Source: Simmondsia chinensis (lineage: Eukaryota; Streptophyta; Magnoliopsida; Caryophyllales; Simmondsiaceae). From it: a stretch of 64,000 nt of DNA. Positions 10,432 to 22,059 of this stretch are shown one piece after another. Numbering within the stretch: the first letter of the stretch is position 1; each line of letters begins with the position of its first letter. A program made the translations under genes and the position numbers. The notes under the pieces were generated by a model. The model was not told where the DNA came from. It did no database searches and saw nothing but the letters and a program-made list of their open reading frames with translations. The stretch covers positions 20,892,005-20,956,004 of the forward strand of contig JAGTTD010000010.1 in NCBI GenBank assembly GCA_018398585.1, given 5' to 3'.

Positions 10432-10980
10432 TAAGATGAGCTTAAAGCTAAGGAAGAGCCCAGCACCAAAAACAACTCACACCAAAAATGACTTGTGAAT
10501 AATCTATCTAGATCAAAAACAATGGATTGAGGCAATCCATGGAGCTTGTAGATGTTGTCCAAGAACACCTTGGCAAGTTTCTCAGCTGAAATTGGATGAT
10601 TCAGGGCCATAAAATGGGCAAACTTGGTGAATCAATCCATTACAACCCAAATTACGTCTTTCGCTTCGGACTTGGGCAACCCCTCAATGAAATCCATACT
10701 TATTTGTTGCCATGCTCTATCTAGAATGGGTAAAGGCTGCAGCAATCCTTGATAATGCAGATGATTGGTTTTAGTACACTAGAAAACATCACAAGCTTGA
10801 ATAAATTCCACAACATCCTTCCCCATACCAGGCTAATGAAAATACTGTCTCAGCCTTTGATAAGTACCTTCTATGCCAACATGCCCTCCCCAAGCAGAAT
10901 CATGACAATAATTTGCCTTCTTATGTTAGCAACGTACACCTTACCCTTCAGTCTAATAATTCCATTAGCAACTGCTATCT
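10432..10980 (-). pseudogene. Integrase fragment of element B
   Basis: The frame 10610-10432 has ISAEKLAKVFLDNIYKLHGLPQSIV and a following core segment ending LALSSSY, exactly where the HPQTDGQTE block should follow. The junction with A's LTR cuts it there. The SDRD motif reads DLDRL. The minus strand of 10,620-10,980 holds the N-terminal integrase blocks with many stops. Confidence 0.83.
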
Positions 10981-10981
10981 C

Positions 10982-11512
10982 TTAATCGCCACCGAGGAAG
11001 CTGTTCATGATGCTCAAGGTAGTGATACATTTTTGACCAAAACTATCATCATCATAAGAGTTATACACCTCATCCATCCAAGAGGGCAAAGCAATCAAAA
11101 TAGCAAAACAAGAACCTGATTCTGTACGTTCTTGCTTGCATGACAAAGCATCGGCAGCTACATTCTCCTTATCTTGAAAGTATTCAATTGAATAGTCTAG
11201 TCCCAACATCTTCATGAGAACCTTACACTGCACCCTTGTAGTAATTTTCTACTATAGCAAGTATTTAAGACTTTGATGATCCGTTCTAATAATGAAATGG
11301 TGTTCGTCCAGGTAATGCCTCCACTTCTTGACTGCCATAAGGATTGTAAGATACTCCTTCTCATAAATGGACAAGCTTACATGCCTTGGGCTAAGGCTTT
11401 GACTAAAGTAGGCCACAGGTCTTCCTATTTGGGATAAAACTGCTCCCACACTCATTCCACTTGCATCTGTTTCCAATGTAAAAGGAACACTGAAATCTGG
11501 CATAATAAGCAC
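10982..11512 (-). pseudogene. RNase H of element B
   Basis: The frame 11512-11252 contains LETDASGMSVGAVLSQIG, SLSPRHVSLSIYEKEYLTILMAVKKWRHYLD and IRTDHQSLKYLL. The frame 11233-10982 contains KMLGLDYSIEY and AADALS. One stop separates them. Confidence 0.87.
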
Positions 11513-11675
11513 CGAAGTTGATCACATAGCAATCTTCAACCTCTCAAATGCCTCTTGAGCTGCTTCAGACCAATGGAAGGCATTTTTTTAGGAGATCAGT
11601 TAATGGCTTTGCAATCATACCGTAGCCTGTTACAAATTTCATGTAATAACTAGTCAATCCCAAGAATCCTCTCAA

Positions 11676-12610
11676 CTACTTGAGGGAAAAAGGAGATGGC
11701 CATTGCGTCATTGCTTCCATCTTGGCTGGATTAGTGACTACACCATCAAAAGAGATAATATGACCTAAGTATTCCACTTGACATTGGGTAAAAGTGCACT
11801 TAGACAACTTAGAATACAACTTGTGCTTTCGTATGAGCTCAAACACCTGCCTAAGATGATCCACATGTGAGTCCAAGGAGGGACTATACACCAATATGTC
11901 ATCAAAGAAGACCAGGACAAACGTCCTCAATAATAGCTTAAAGACTGCATTCATCAAGGCTTGGAACGTGGATAGAGCATTGGTCAATCCAAAAGGCATC
12001 ACCAAAAATTCGTAATGCCCGTGATGAGTTCTAAAAGCAGTGTCTTGCTCCATCGTTCGAATCTAATAATACCTTTTCCTCAAATCCAACTTGGAAAAAC
12101 AGTGCGATCCATGCAATTCATCCAATAGACCATCAATAATATGAATTGGGACCTTATCCTTTATGGTAAGGGCATTGAATTTTCTGTAATATATGCACGT
12201 TCACGATGACCCATCCTTCTTTTCGATAAGTATGATAGGAGAAGCAAATGGTCTATGGCTTTGTCGAATGAACTCAGTTTTCAATAACTCATCTATATGT
12301 CTTTCAATCTCACTTTTTGTGAAATAGGGTGCTTGTAAGGCCTCAAATTGACAGGATCAAAATTAGATTTCAACGGTATAGCATGATCAAGGGATCTTTT
12401 AGAAGGAAGGCAGGTTGGTTGATCAAATAAGTCATTGAATTCCTGAAGCAGCTTGCTTATGGAAGGATCTGAATTCACCCCTGCCTCTTTTGTCTCAGTT
12501 GTGATAGAGAACAAATGTCCTATCAATTGATAATCCCACTTCCTAATCACTCCCTCTAATCTCTTGCCACTCATCAACTGTAGCTGGCTTTGTTCCACAT
12601 TTCCCTGCAA
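11676..12610 (-). pseudogene. Reverse transcriptase and upstream linker of element B
   Basis: Frame 12053-11676 carries [22 protein letters not shown], the catalytic FFDDILVYS and VEYLGHIIS. Frame 12610-12293 carries the protease-RT linker (LFDQPTCLPSKRSLDHAIPLK). The segment between them is recognisable but broken by stops and a small deletion. The RT aspartates remain. Confidence 0.88.
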
Positions 12611-13118
12611 CTTGATTGTTTTGCCATTTAACTCAAAGGAGATTGAAAGCTAACTAAAATCAAACACCAAGGGACTGATTGTTTTCATCCAATCCACCCC
12701 AAGAACCATATCACATCCACCTAACTTCAAGACACTAAAGTCATACACAAACGAGTGAACTTGCATCTACCAACTAAAGTGATTACACTTCAATTGAGTA
12801 AGCATTGAATTCCCATTAGCAATAGTCATAGCTAAGGGACTTGTTTTGATCATTTCATGGCCTACTCTTGACAACTTTTGGATCAACAAAACTATGAGTA
12901 ATACCACTGTCAATCAAGATCATGAGTGGTTTGTGACTAGCTTCTCCTTTGATTCTTATAGTATTATGCAAGCCATTACCAGTAAGGGCCTTAACTGAAA
13001 TTTCCATCTCATTCTCCTCATATTCCACTTCTTGTTCCTCCTTCACATGATCACTATATTCCTTTTCTTCCTTCTGACCACCTAATACTTCATCAGCCTC
13101 GGTTCCAGAAACAGACAT
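12611..13118 (-). pseudogene. Protease region of element B
   Basis: Frame 13118-12855 has an acidic linker (EEKEYSDHVKEEQEVEYEEN), then ISVKALTGNGLHNTIRIKG and LIDSGITHSFVDPKVV. The second half of the retropepsin follows to 12,650 with stops. The DSG active site is kept. Confidence 0.83.
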
Positions 13119-13139
13119 GAGGAGCTCAGGATTGCATTT

Positions 13140-13900
13140 ATGTTTAAAGAAATATCTCTAATTGCACATGAAGCATAACCTCTGAGCCTTTTTCTCCTCT
13201 AAACTTAAGGGCTTGGGAGCACTCTTATTGCTAATTTGCACTGATGAGCCTGTCTGGCCACTCTTTCTCTTCTGAGCATTGAAACTTGCAAGAACCATAG
13301 CCTCATACAGCTTGGCTTTAGATTAAGCCTGAGACAAGGACAAAGGGCTTATTGCCTTAACTAAGTTTTTAATCCTTGACTTGAGACAACTAATGACGCT
13401 AGAGACATAGTATGCCTCACTAGCTCTGGGGTTCACAGACATCATTCTTGCTCTTAAGTTCTCGAATCGAGTACTGAACTCTCTTACTGTGGTTGTTTGA
13501 GTTACTTTATTGAAATTATCCACCACATCCCCCAGATCTTCATCACCAAACCTCTCACAGAATTCGTCAACAAATTACGAACTGTTGCTGTACTTGCTGC
13601 TTTGAATGAGTCATATTTCAAGACAGATCTCTAACAGACAATAACAACTCCTAGATTTGCTGTTGCATTTGAGCTGTACGATCATTTGAACTTGAATTTG
13701 CTGCTGCAATAGCACCACTACTAGCTCCAACATTAGCAGTTGCTCCAACTGTGGCTCCCCCAGTAACTCCAGCATACGAAGCAGCCTAAGCTCTAGCTGT
13801 AACTCCTTTAGCCATTGCTAAAGATTTCTTGCATCTTGCCAGAAGCAATGCAAACTCTAATATGCAAATCAGCTCTCCAAATGCAAATGCAGCACGATTA
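13140..13900 (-). pseudogene. Gag of element B
   Basis: Frame 13526-13323 encodes VDNFNKVTQTTTVREFSTRFENLRA and SSVISCLKSRIKNLVKAI, the gag core. Before and after it (13,560-13,900 and 13,140-13,320) related sequence is present without an open frame. The N-terminal part is shorter than in A and H, which suggests a deletion. Confidence 0.75.
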
Positions 13901-13916
13901 ATGCAAAATTCAGCAA

Positions 13917-13928
13917 GCTCTGATACCA
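13917..13928 (-). other. Primer binding site of element B
   Basis: TGGTATCAGAGC on the minus strand, two bases from the LTR at 13931; perfect initiator tRNA-Met complement. Confidence 0.9.
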
Positions 13929-13930
13929 AT

Positions 13931-14271
13931 TGTTATGATTCAAGATTAACCTTGAATCATAACCTAGGATAGTAGAAGAATTTGAGTTGAGAAGTAGAGA
14001 AATTGAGAAAAGAAGTACAGAGAATTGAGATTGAAGAAGAAGAATCAAATTGCATTCATTCAATGAATCTAATTACATGGACAAACCAACCTTTTATACT
14101 CCAATCCAACTAATACCAGTGGAGCTAAAATATCTAGCAAGACAAGAAATAACTGACTTAACTACCTCAGCCACTACAACTTCAAATGAAGCTTTTCCCT
14201 CCAAAACTGATTATTCAAATATTTACAAGAATTGCCACTACTTACAACCTTCCTATGATCAAATCATGACA
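13931..14271 (-). repeat. 5' LTR of element B
   Basis: On the minus strand it begins TGTCATGATTTG and ends AATCATAACA, 341 bp. A TATA-like stretch lies near 14,090. It is flanked on the right by element D coding sequence, so 14,272 marks the insertion point. Confidence 0.85.
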
Positions 14272-15200
14272 GCAAACAACCAATATATTCCTTAGAGACA
14301 AAGATGTAGGTCTTCAAAGGCTTGCCTTACTTTGGCGAAATAAGTATTGGCGGCCTTATCAAGTATTCCTTGATGGCCTCGAATGTTGCTTAATGTGGCT
14401 TCTCCCACTTGAAGTCCTTTTCATACTTGAGTCTCATCAGTGGAGAGAAGACTTACATTTTCCCTGCACATTCGAGATAGAACGTCTTAGGAAGTTAACC
14501 TTCCCATGAAAACGTTGAAGCTGCTTTTTGTTTGAGGGCGGTTTGGCCTGTTGGATGGCCTTAATCTTATTAATATCCACCTTAATACCCCTTTGATGCA
14601 CTAGAAAACCAAGAAAGTTTCCAGCTCGTATGCCAAAAGAAGCACATTTGGGTTCATCTTAAGGTTATGGGCCCACATCCTAACGGACACACCCCTCAAA
14701 TCCTCCAAGTGTTTGACTATGGATTTTGATTTGACCATGATGTCATCTATATAGACTTCCATGGTCTTACCAATGAGGTCATGAAAGATCATGTTCATGG
14801 CTATTTGGTAGGTGGCTCCAGTGTTCTTCAAAACAAAGGGCATAGCCACCCATTCGAACGTCCCTATTAATCCATGACACCTAAATGTTATTTTGTTAGG
14901 ATCCCTCAAAGCAATCATGGCCCATTAATACCCATAATAGCCATCCATAAAGGACAAAACCTCATGCCTCGAGGTTGAGTTAATGAGCATATCAACAATA
15001 GGCATTGGATACTCGTCCTTCGGGGTGGTTGCATTCAAATATCTGAAATAAATAGAAACTCTAATTTTTCCATTCCTTTTAATGACGGGAACAAGCCATT
15101 CAACATACATGACGGTTCTGATAAATTTGGCCTTTAAGAGTCTTTTAATCTCTTCCTAGACCAAATCAATGACTTTTAGGGATATCCTTCTCCAGGCCTG
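14272..15200 (-). pseudogene. Reverse transcriptase of element D
   Basis: Frame 15110-14925 has VEWLVPVIKRNGKIRV and the FRYLN block. Frame 14918-14601 has TFRCHGLIGTFEWVAMPF and the catalytic YIDDIMVKS. After a stop, FLVHQRGIKVDINKIKAIQ and the NFLRRSISN block follow to about 14,400. The last bases before element B read in the manner of YISxTEExIGCLL, the start of RNase H. This pattern is typical of the Tat/Ogre group and distinct from the chromoviruses here. Confidence 0.87.
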
Positions 15201-15549
15201 AATGATGGGCCTCGAGCTTGGCTTAATAGGAAGCATAGGCTCGACCACTTTTCTGTCTAGGCCTGGCATCTCATGATGATCCCAGGTAAAGGAATCCTTG
15301 AATTCGTGAAGCAAATCTGGCCCTCAGAAAGCAGAGTGCTCAGATACGTAGGTCTTGGGTCTCCTATTGAACTGAAATTAACCTTGAGGAGGGGATCATG
15401 GACTTTAGCCCTTAAATCCTCCATTTTGGTTGGTGGTGCTCTTATGTCAAAGAGCTCCAGCTCTTTTTCTCGTTTCGTATGGACTTGGAAACTAATGAAT
15501 CGCTGCTCGGTCCAAAGCTGATCCTTAGCGTGTCAAGCCACGAGCCTTT

Positions 15550-16400
15550 CTAATGCTGAGGGAATGGCCTCATGGGCCATCATTGGGAGGTCTTGGTGCC
15601 TTCGAATCGAGGTTCTGGAGTGTCCTGGAAGTCCCCTTCGTCGAGAAGGGCTTTCATGCATCCCTAGAAGTCAGAGTCTTCAGACTCGAGGTCCTCTTAA
15701 CCAACCTGAGGTTCAGTCAATGGGCTATCAAGGACGACTATCATGTCCTGCTATTACGCAAACTATGGAGTGGTCCTTTTGATAACTAGAGGTCCCACGC
15801 CATCTTCATAGAATTTTGCCTCAACACAGTTGGAGAAAGCCATGAATGGCCTGTTATCTGCCATAACAACCTCATACTTGTCATGGTTCTAGAAGATGAG
15901 CAACTGGTGAAGTGAATATGGAATATAAGAATTGGCATGAAACCGATCTCTACAAAGCAAAGCATTATAGCTTGAGGTAGTTTTCACCACAAAGAAAGTT
16001 GCCAGCTTGCTCAAGCCCGCCAACAATTAAGTCAATCGAGATGACTCCTTCAGATTTGGTAATAGCTCCAAAAAAGCCACAAATTGCCCCATGTGAAGTA
16101 ATTAAGTCTTCTCGAGACTTACTAATGACCCCTAACATCTATGAAGGCAATACGTTCATAGCCGTGCCATTATCCACCAAAACTCTATTTACAAGAATGC
16201 CATCAAATTTGGCCTTGATGTATAGGGGCTTGATGTATTTATTGGCGGCATTAGGCCCAATCAACCATCATCTTCATTATGTCACGTCATCAGGCAATTT
16301 GGATGTTCTAGCATTAACCTTAAAAGATAAAGGGTTGAATGTGCCTTTGGTAGCCGCTGCTTCAGCCACGAGCTCCACTTGAGGCTCCTTGTCCGATGAT
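15550..16400 (-). pseudogene. Retropepsin and protease-RT spacer of element D
   Basis: The minus strand near 16,250-16,120 reads NKYIKPLYIKAKFDGILVN, then RVLVDNGTAMNVLPS. This is the protease block of Tat elements, with D-N-G in place of D-T/S-G. Further blocks near 15,980-15,800 (LLCRDRFHAN, EVVMADNRPFMAF) follow the family order. Several stops interrupt the reading. Confidence 0.75.
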
Positions 16401-16401
16401 A

Positions 16402-16666
16402 TCACATCACCCTTGAGAACTTCTTGGGCATCAATGGCCATGAACTACAAGGGAAGAAGTATGGCAGTTCTGGCCTCAACTTTTTCAAAAAGCATCCCAA
16501 ATTGAATTTGGATCCTTTGGTCTGCTTCCTTCTCAGGGCTGCAAACCAAGGATGTATCCTGATTCTGTTGTTGACGAGTGCCATTAACTAGCATGTCCTG
16601 TTGTTGTGGTTGGTCCCTAAGATCAACCTCTTCTATTTGAGACTCCTCCATAGGTTTTTTTTTTTT

Positions 16667-16697
<31 letters not shown>

Positions 16698-17037
16698 GGG
16701 TATCTTCTTTATGGAAATCATTCTCGATGTTAGACCATGTTGGGTTAACACGGTTCATAGGTTCCAACAAGTTAACGCTGAAAGGGGAGTAGTCCTCCTC
16801 CTCCTCAACAGATTTTAGCACTAAGGGGTCCTTGGCAAGCTGGTCCCACCAGGATTATCTACCTTTAGATGATGAAGAACTGACCCATCTCTCAAGTTCT
16901 TTGCAAGCTAGCCCATTTCCTGTATTAAGAGGTTTGGACTCAGCCATTGGATCATCAAGATCCATATGCTCGATTTGGTTGCCCTTCCAGATCCTGGCCT
17001 CTTCTTGAGATAGCTTGGCTAAGCAATTATCGAGCAA
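16402..17037 (-). pseudogene. Gag C-terminal region of element D
   Basis: Frames at 17,037-16,855 and 16,821-16,402 share the minus-strand direction of D. They include an acidic, proline-broken segment next to a T22/G24 homopolymer tract (16,655-16,700) and a Gln-rich piece (PQQQDMLVNGTRQQQNQD). Assignment to gag rests on position between the gag N-terminus and the protease; no diagnostic motif is visible. Confidence 0.45.
16655..16700. repeat. T22-G24 homopolymer junction
   Basis: 22 T residues are followed at once by 24 G residues. No other gypsy copy in the window has this. The flanks are D coding sequence. It may be a slippage-prone tract or an assembly artefact. Confidence 0.9.
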
Positions 17038-17429
17038 AGTCCTTTGCTGAACTGCCTATTTGCACAACTGCCTTCTTCTCTAGGTTTGAGTAAGGTTGAA
17101 AGGACTAACTGCCTCTTGATTAAGGTGATTACTCCTCCAAACATTGTCAAAACTAACATAAGACAGCTAACATCCTGACTGTTGTGTTACGAGACTGGTG
17201 TCCACATATAGTAGGGTGTACTTTGTATTCCTCTTAGGATGCCTTGTCCTAATGATGACCTGAGTCTTCGAAGGAGAATCCTGAACAAGATCACTTTGGA
17301 GATATCTCAGATGCCATCTTTAGTTCCAAAAGAGGGTCAGTGGGGGAACATACTGAGGAAGCAACCTGAGTTTCCTCATCACTTCATCTATCTATCCATA
17401 GGCATTAAGTGTTCATTGTTACAACTCTC

Positions 17430-17470
17430 TTCTATTCTTGAGGACAAGAATGTTCTCAAGGGGAAGGGAA
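17430..17470 (+). other. 3' internal end and polypurine tract before LTR of E
   Basis: ATTCTTGAGGACAAGAATG followed by AAGGGGAAGGGAA immediately precedes the LTR at 17,471. The same arrangement precedes the 3' LTRs of H (59,243-59,285, minus strand) and F (28,033-28,075, minus strand). It primes plus-strand synthesis in LTR elements. Confidence 0.85.
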
Positions 17471-17983
17471 TGTTATGATCCGAGAATCTGAGGCATGAAC
17501 TCGTGGTGGCTGTGTTGTTGTCCTGCTGCTATGCTGCTGCTGTTAGCTGGTGTGTGCTGCGGAGGAGGCTGTGTTGCAGCCAATTTATGATCATTTAGTT
17601 GTATTAGAGTGTTGGTATTGTAATTAGTAGTATAAGCTTTGGTTGAGTCATGTAATAAGTGAAGTCTTGAGTTGTTAGGTTGTGGTGGTCAAGGCCGTTA
17701 GTTAGTTGAGTCAATTGTGGCGGCTCACTTAAGAGTTGGTTAGTCCTGGTTTGGCTAGATTCAATGTATTAGCTCGTATCATGTAAGTAGTATAAATAGG
17801 AGGTTCTAGCTTGTAATCTCATAACAAACTTAATAAATGAATGTGATATCTTATGATATCTCTCTCTGCTTTCTAATCTCCTTTCCCTTGTTTCTCATCT
17901 AAACTCTATATTCTTATCTCATCTCATACTCTCTCTATCCCAACCAAGCTTAAGGCTCAAGAGCAATCTTCCAAACCTTAACA
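17471..17983 (+). repeat. LTR of element E
   Basis: 513 bp from TGTTATGATCCGAG to CCTTAACA. TATAAATAG lies near 17,792 and a CT-rich leader at 17,860-17,940. The termini match the A/B/F/H LTR type. An inverted copy of roughly its first 390 bp is found at 21,693-22,054. Confidence 0.88.
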
Positions 17984-17985
17984 AT

Positions 17986-17998
17986 TGGTATCAGAGCC
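17986..17998 (+). other. Primer binding site of element E
   Basis: TGGTATCAGAGCC, a perfect initiator tRNA-Met complement, two bases after the LTR. Confidence 0.9.
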
Positions 17999-18845
17999 TT
18001 GATTTGGCTTCCGAATCAAGGTCATATCCAAAAAAAATACAAAATCTGATTAATTGAATTGCAATTAATCAATAAATACAGTTGTGGTATTGATGTAGTT
18101 CAGTTTTTTGCATTGAGGAATTTGATTCTGCATTTTGAATTGAATTTTGGCGGTTACTGTATTTGTGAACTGCAAGGCCTGGGAATTGCTTTCAGTTGGG
18201 ATTAAAATTGATCGAATTACATTGAAGAAAGTTCAATTGATCAGTATTTGTTGAGTATATTCAACATCAAAGCTGATTCAGATTGAATTCAATAGGATTG
18301 ATCAAGCATTAGAACCTGAATTTGAGGCTGAAGCAAAGTATCAGTTACTGAAGTATGGCTAAGAATAATTGATCTTGATCAAATATTCATCTAATTTGTT
18401 GAGAAGGAGTTTATGTGAAGCTAATTGATAAACATTACACTTGATCATCATCAAAAGATAAGAAACAAGTTGCATTGAGGTCATTTCAGGTTCTACAATT
18501 CAGAAAGTTAAGGCTGAGGTTATGGTGAATCGTGTGTTTAAATCATCATTACAAACAAAGACCGAACCTATTTCAAATTCTTAGTCCAAATTAATCAAGA
18601 AAGCATCACTGTCAGAAAATTGTTCGAAGTTAGGGTTTGTTCGCGAACTCTGTAAGTTAGGGTTTATAATCATTGACGATCGTGGAACCGATAGCAAGGG
18701 TTGGTTTGTGCGAACAAAGGAGTAGAACTTCATTAAGCAATCGATTGTTGAAGAGTTGTGAAACAAGTTTCACATTTCTACGATTTTAGAACTTGTATCC
18801 TGCGAATTGAGCTGTTCCGGATCAAAGCTTGTTGTTATTGCAAAC

Positions 18846-21692
18846 ATGGCTAATATCAGCTCTTTTTAATCAGAGTTGAGTGAGCTTTTTGAGAAAATAA
18901 AGCGAAAATTGAAACAAGATCTCAGAGAGATAATGGACGTGTATCGGCAGGAAACTAAGGCTCATCAGTTTGATTTCAGCCGATATTGTGCTGGTGTTCT
19001 TGATGCAAATGAGTTTCCGGAGCTAGCTGATAGCGTTAGACAACGGAAGTTCCGTGTTGAGCGAAAAGCGAGAGTGGAATCAGTTGTTGTTGAAGATGAA
19101 TTCGACCCGGATAACGCCGAAATTGATGAACATAGGCTAGACAAACCCGAGTTTGAACAAGATGATCCTTATGAAGACTCTTTGCTAGAGTTAGAGTATC
19201 TTAATGATGTTGAGGGACAGCATGACAGGCATCCGGAATGGGAATACGATTTTCACGGCATGGGAATGATAAGGAATGCCAAGAGTAAAGTGAAGAGGAA
19301 TCATCTTAACGGGGCATTGAAAGATTTTTGGGGTGAAAAGATGTTTACTAAGCAGAAATTGAAGCATGACAAGTCCGTGATTGAGTCATGGCCCCCAAAG
19401 GATGACTCGATGCTACAAGCGGGTTACTATGAAGTCGTTACAAGCAATTAAGCAGAGAACTATGCAGACACGAAGCATTCTGCTGAAAAATTCGATGTTA
19501 CTGCTGAAATATCACTGAATACATCTCCAAATCAGTTAAGTGATACTCCTTGGCAAGATGGAAAGCTGAACCGAAGCACCTTCACTGCTAGCCAATCTCA
19601 TTTAGCTGGGGAAATTGATGTTATTGCTGTTGTGACAATGGAAACACCACAAAACATGTTAAACACTTCTCTAAGGCAACTTGATACTCGTAAGCAAAAA
19701 TTGCTTGGTGCGGGTGGTGATGCAATTGATAGATTGCAAGGTTCTTAGAGTAGACAAATGGAGTATTCAAATGTACACTCTTATGACGAGTTGCCTCTTG
19801 ATCCGGGAGAAGCTTTCCAAGTTTATACGAAGCCGAAAAGAGCCGATTTCCTATTGAAGAGAAGTAATCAAGCTACGAGAGTGCATTTCAAGGTCCAGCG
19901 AAGGAGAAGCCTTGTATCAATACAAGCAATTGAGCTGTTGGATGTGTATAAATGTTGTAATATGCTGAAATAGAATTCTGTGCAGCCCAAAATCAGTACA
20001 ACTATTGCTGTAACTGATATGTTTGGAGTTGGAAGTGCCCTTGATCCGGGAAAGAATGAATTACAAGTGTTTGGAGAAGTTAGGCATTCGATGCTGCTGT
20101 GTGATGTTAACGAATGCGCTGTCAGTACAAACATTGGTGGAAAAATGGTAGAGGTTGTGGGTCATTGCGAAGGTAACGTCAAGGCTAGTTGTGAAGGTAG
20201 GAATTATACATTTTACAAGCTGCATAATTCTTGTGACAATGAAGTTTCCATTGTCCCGGAATTGGTGTTGTTTCGGGTCATACTAAAGCACTTACTTGAA
20301 GAGATGATAATTGTTGTTAGTGGCTTGACGAACTGTGGATGGTTTGAGGAGGTGTTTGGCCTCGGGTATGACCTCACAACTGGTGTGCAAAGCCAAATAA
20401 AGACTAACATGATAGCACAGTTTCTAAAGTTTCCTAATCTGGTGCAGAATCTGGATGTGTTTGGAGTGATCTGCAGTGGTGTTTCGGAATGGAAAAATCA
20501 TATGCATAAGCTTCAATATCTTCTCAATGTTTGGATGGAGAAGATCAGTGCAACATCAAGCCTAACTCCAGCTCAGATTGGAGTGAATATCAGCAAAGAG
20601 GTTTGGAACAGATCAACGCTGATTTTGAAGAAGTTTACATCTGTTCAGGAGTCCTTTTGGTGTCCCCACTTGTTATATTTTTTACTTATGCTTGTGTTGG
20701 TTGATAATAAAGCCAAGCTTGGTCATTTGAGGTAAGATTGGTGGTTGGTCAAGCTTTGGGTCCAAAGAAATCAGCTGTACAGATTTGAAGTTGTGAGTTG
20801 CTGCGTGAGCTTTGCAAATGGAATGGTTTGGGATGTTCACATTATGACATTGTGTCTTTGGAATTTAAGTAAGGGCCATGGGTACTTAAATTGGTGGTGC
20901 ATAAGCCCGGAACTTCAAGCAAAAGTCCCAAGAGATAGATTGATCACATTGGGACAGCATGTATGCAAGGCAGCTGCTAAAAATGTTGAAAATTCTGAGA
21001 GAATTCCAATTCTCTCATTAACAGCAGTAAATGAGATGCTCAAAGGGAATGTGATTGGTGTTATTATAATTATGGGAAGATGTCATAACTTGTTCACTTC
21101 AAGAAGCTTCCATATGGACGAGAGTCGAGTTGAAATTTGTGACTTCCGCAGCTATGTGTTGTCTTAGGTGTACACTGCTGAATTCTTGAGTTCTGCAGCT
21201 GATCATGTGGATTTGGGGAACAATCAAGAGTTGGTTGAGCATGATCTGAGTGGGTCTAGTAGGTGGACGTTTGAGTAATACTAATTTTGGATAAGATCCA
21301 AAATGAAAGAGTTACGGCTACATCCTTATGAAATTACAAGGTGTTAGGTTGCCAAGGTCAAGAATTGGGTTTGTTGGAGCTGCGTTTGGGAATGCCTACA
21401 ACCAAAATTTGATGTGTGGGTCTCTTGGTTTGAGTTTGGAAGGCCTCCTGAGATGTTAAAGGACTTCGTATGCAGTTTTATTGGGTTAAAGATATACAAA
21501 ATCAGTTGTGCAGCCTTCCACAAGCAGAAATACATAAACATTGATGCGATTTGTGATTCTGAGCAGCAAGTTGGAAGTCTGAGCTGTGTTAACTACATCA
21601 TGAGGTGTTGTGGGTGTATTGTTGATGTTTGGTTTGAACGGTGCAGACCTCCTGAGGGGTATTGTGCATTCAAACGCAACTTTATATCGAAA
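18846..21692 (+). pseudogene. Decayed single long frame of element E (about 950 codons), unknown product
   Basis: One reading frame runs from ATG at 18,846 to the inverted LTR without any frameshift. It is interrupted only by in-frame TAA/TAG codons near 18,867, 19,449, 19,746, 19,971, 20,733, 21,165, 21,276, 21,282 and 21,345. The N-terminal 200 residues are highly charged (ELFEKIKRKLKQDLREI, many Asp/Glu around residues 90-130). The rest is mixed, with two RPPE motifs near 21,440 and 21,650. I do not recognise a family. The tail resembles element F, which also has RPPE motifs. It is not a gag or pol protein. Confidence 0.6.
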
Positions 21693-22054
21693 TAAGATAT
21701 CACATTCATTTATCAAGTTTGTTATGAGATTACAAGCTAGAACCTCCTATTTATACTACTTACATGATACGAGCTAATACATTGAATCTAGCCAAACCAG
21801 GACTAACCAACTGTTAAGTGAGCCGCCACAATTGACTCAACTAACTAACGACCTTGACCACCACAACCTAACAACTCAAGACTTCACTTATTACATGACT
21901 CAACCAAAGCTTATACTACTAATTACAATACCAACACTCTAATACAACTAAATGATCATAAATTGGCTGCAAGACAGCCTCCTCCGCAGCACACACCAGC
22001 TAACAACAGCAGGACAGCAATACAGCCACCACGAGTTCATGCCTCGGACTCTCG
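21693..22054 (-). repeat. Inverted partial LTR at the right end of element E
   Basis: Reverse complement of roughly 17,482-17,870, covering the promoter part including the TATA box. The terminal dozen bases and about the last 115 bp of the LTR are missing. It abuts the E frame inside the LTR, so this is no normal 3' LTR. It may be a second, truncated insertion in opposite orientation or the scar of an aberrant integration. Confidence 0.85.
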
Positions 22055-22059
22055 ACCTG

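Larger units (their letters stand above)
10432..14271 (-). mobile_element. Chromovirus element B, 5' part (rest lies left of element A, outside window)
   Basis: The order on the minus strand is LTR 14271-13931, tRNA-Met site 13928-13917, gag about 13,900-13,140, protease 13,118-12,650, RT 12,600-11,676, RNase H 11,512-10,982 and integrase 10,980-10,432, where element A interrupts it. B lies within the RT/RNase H region of D: its right edge at 14,271 is followed directly by D coding sequence. Most domains are broken by stops. Same family as A and H. Confidence 0.88.
17101..22054 (+). mobile_element. Element E: rearranged non-autonomous LTR retrotransposon inside gag of D
   Basis: Layout: about 17,101-17,470 is the 3' internal end of a plus-strand element, finishing in a polypurine tract. 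Then comes an LTR (17,471-17,983), a tRNA-Met site (17,986-17,998), one long decayed frame (18,846-21,692) and an inverted, partial copy of the same LTR (21,693 to about 22,054). Polypurine tract and primer site on opposite sides of one LTR indicate a tandem or circular intermediate. No gag, protease, RT or integrase is seen. The left edge is approximate. Confidence 0.72.
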
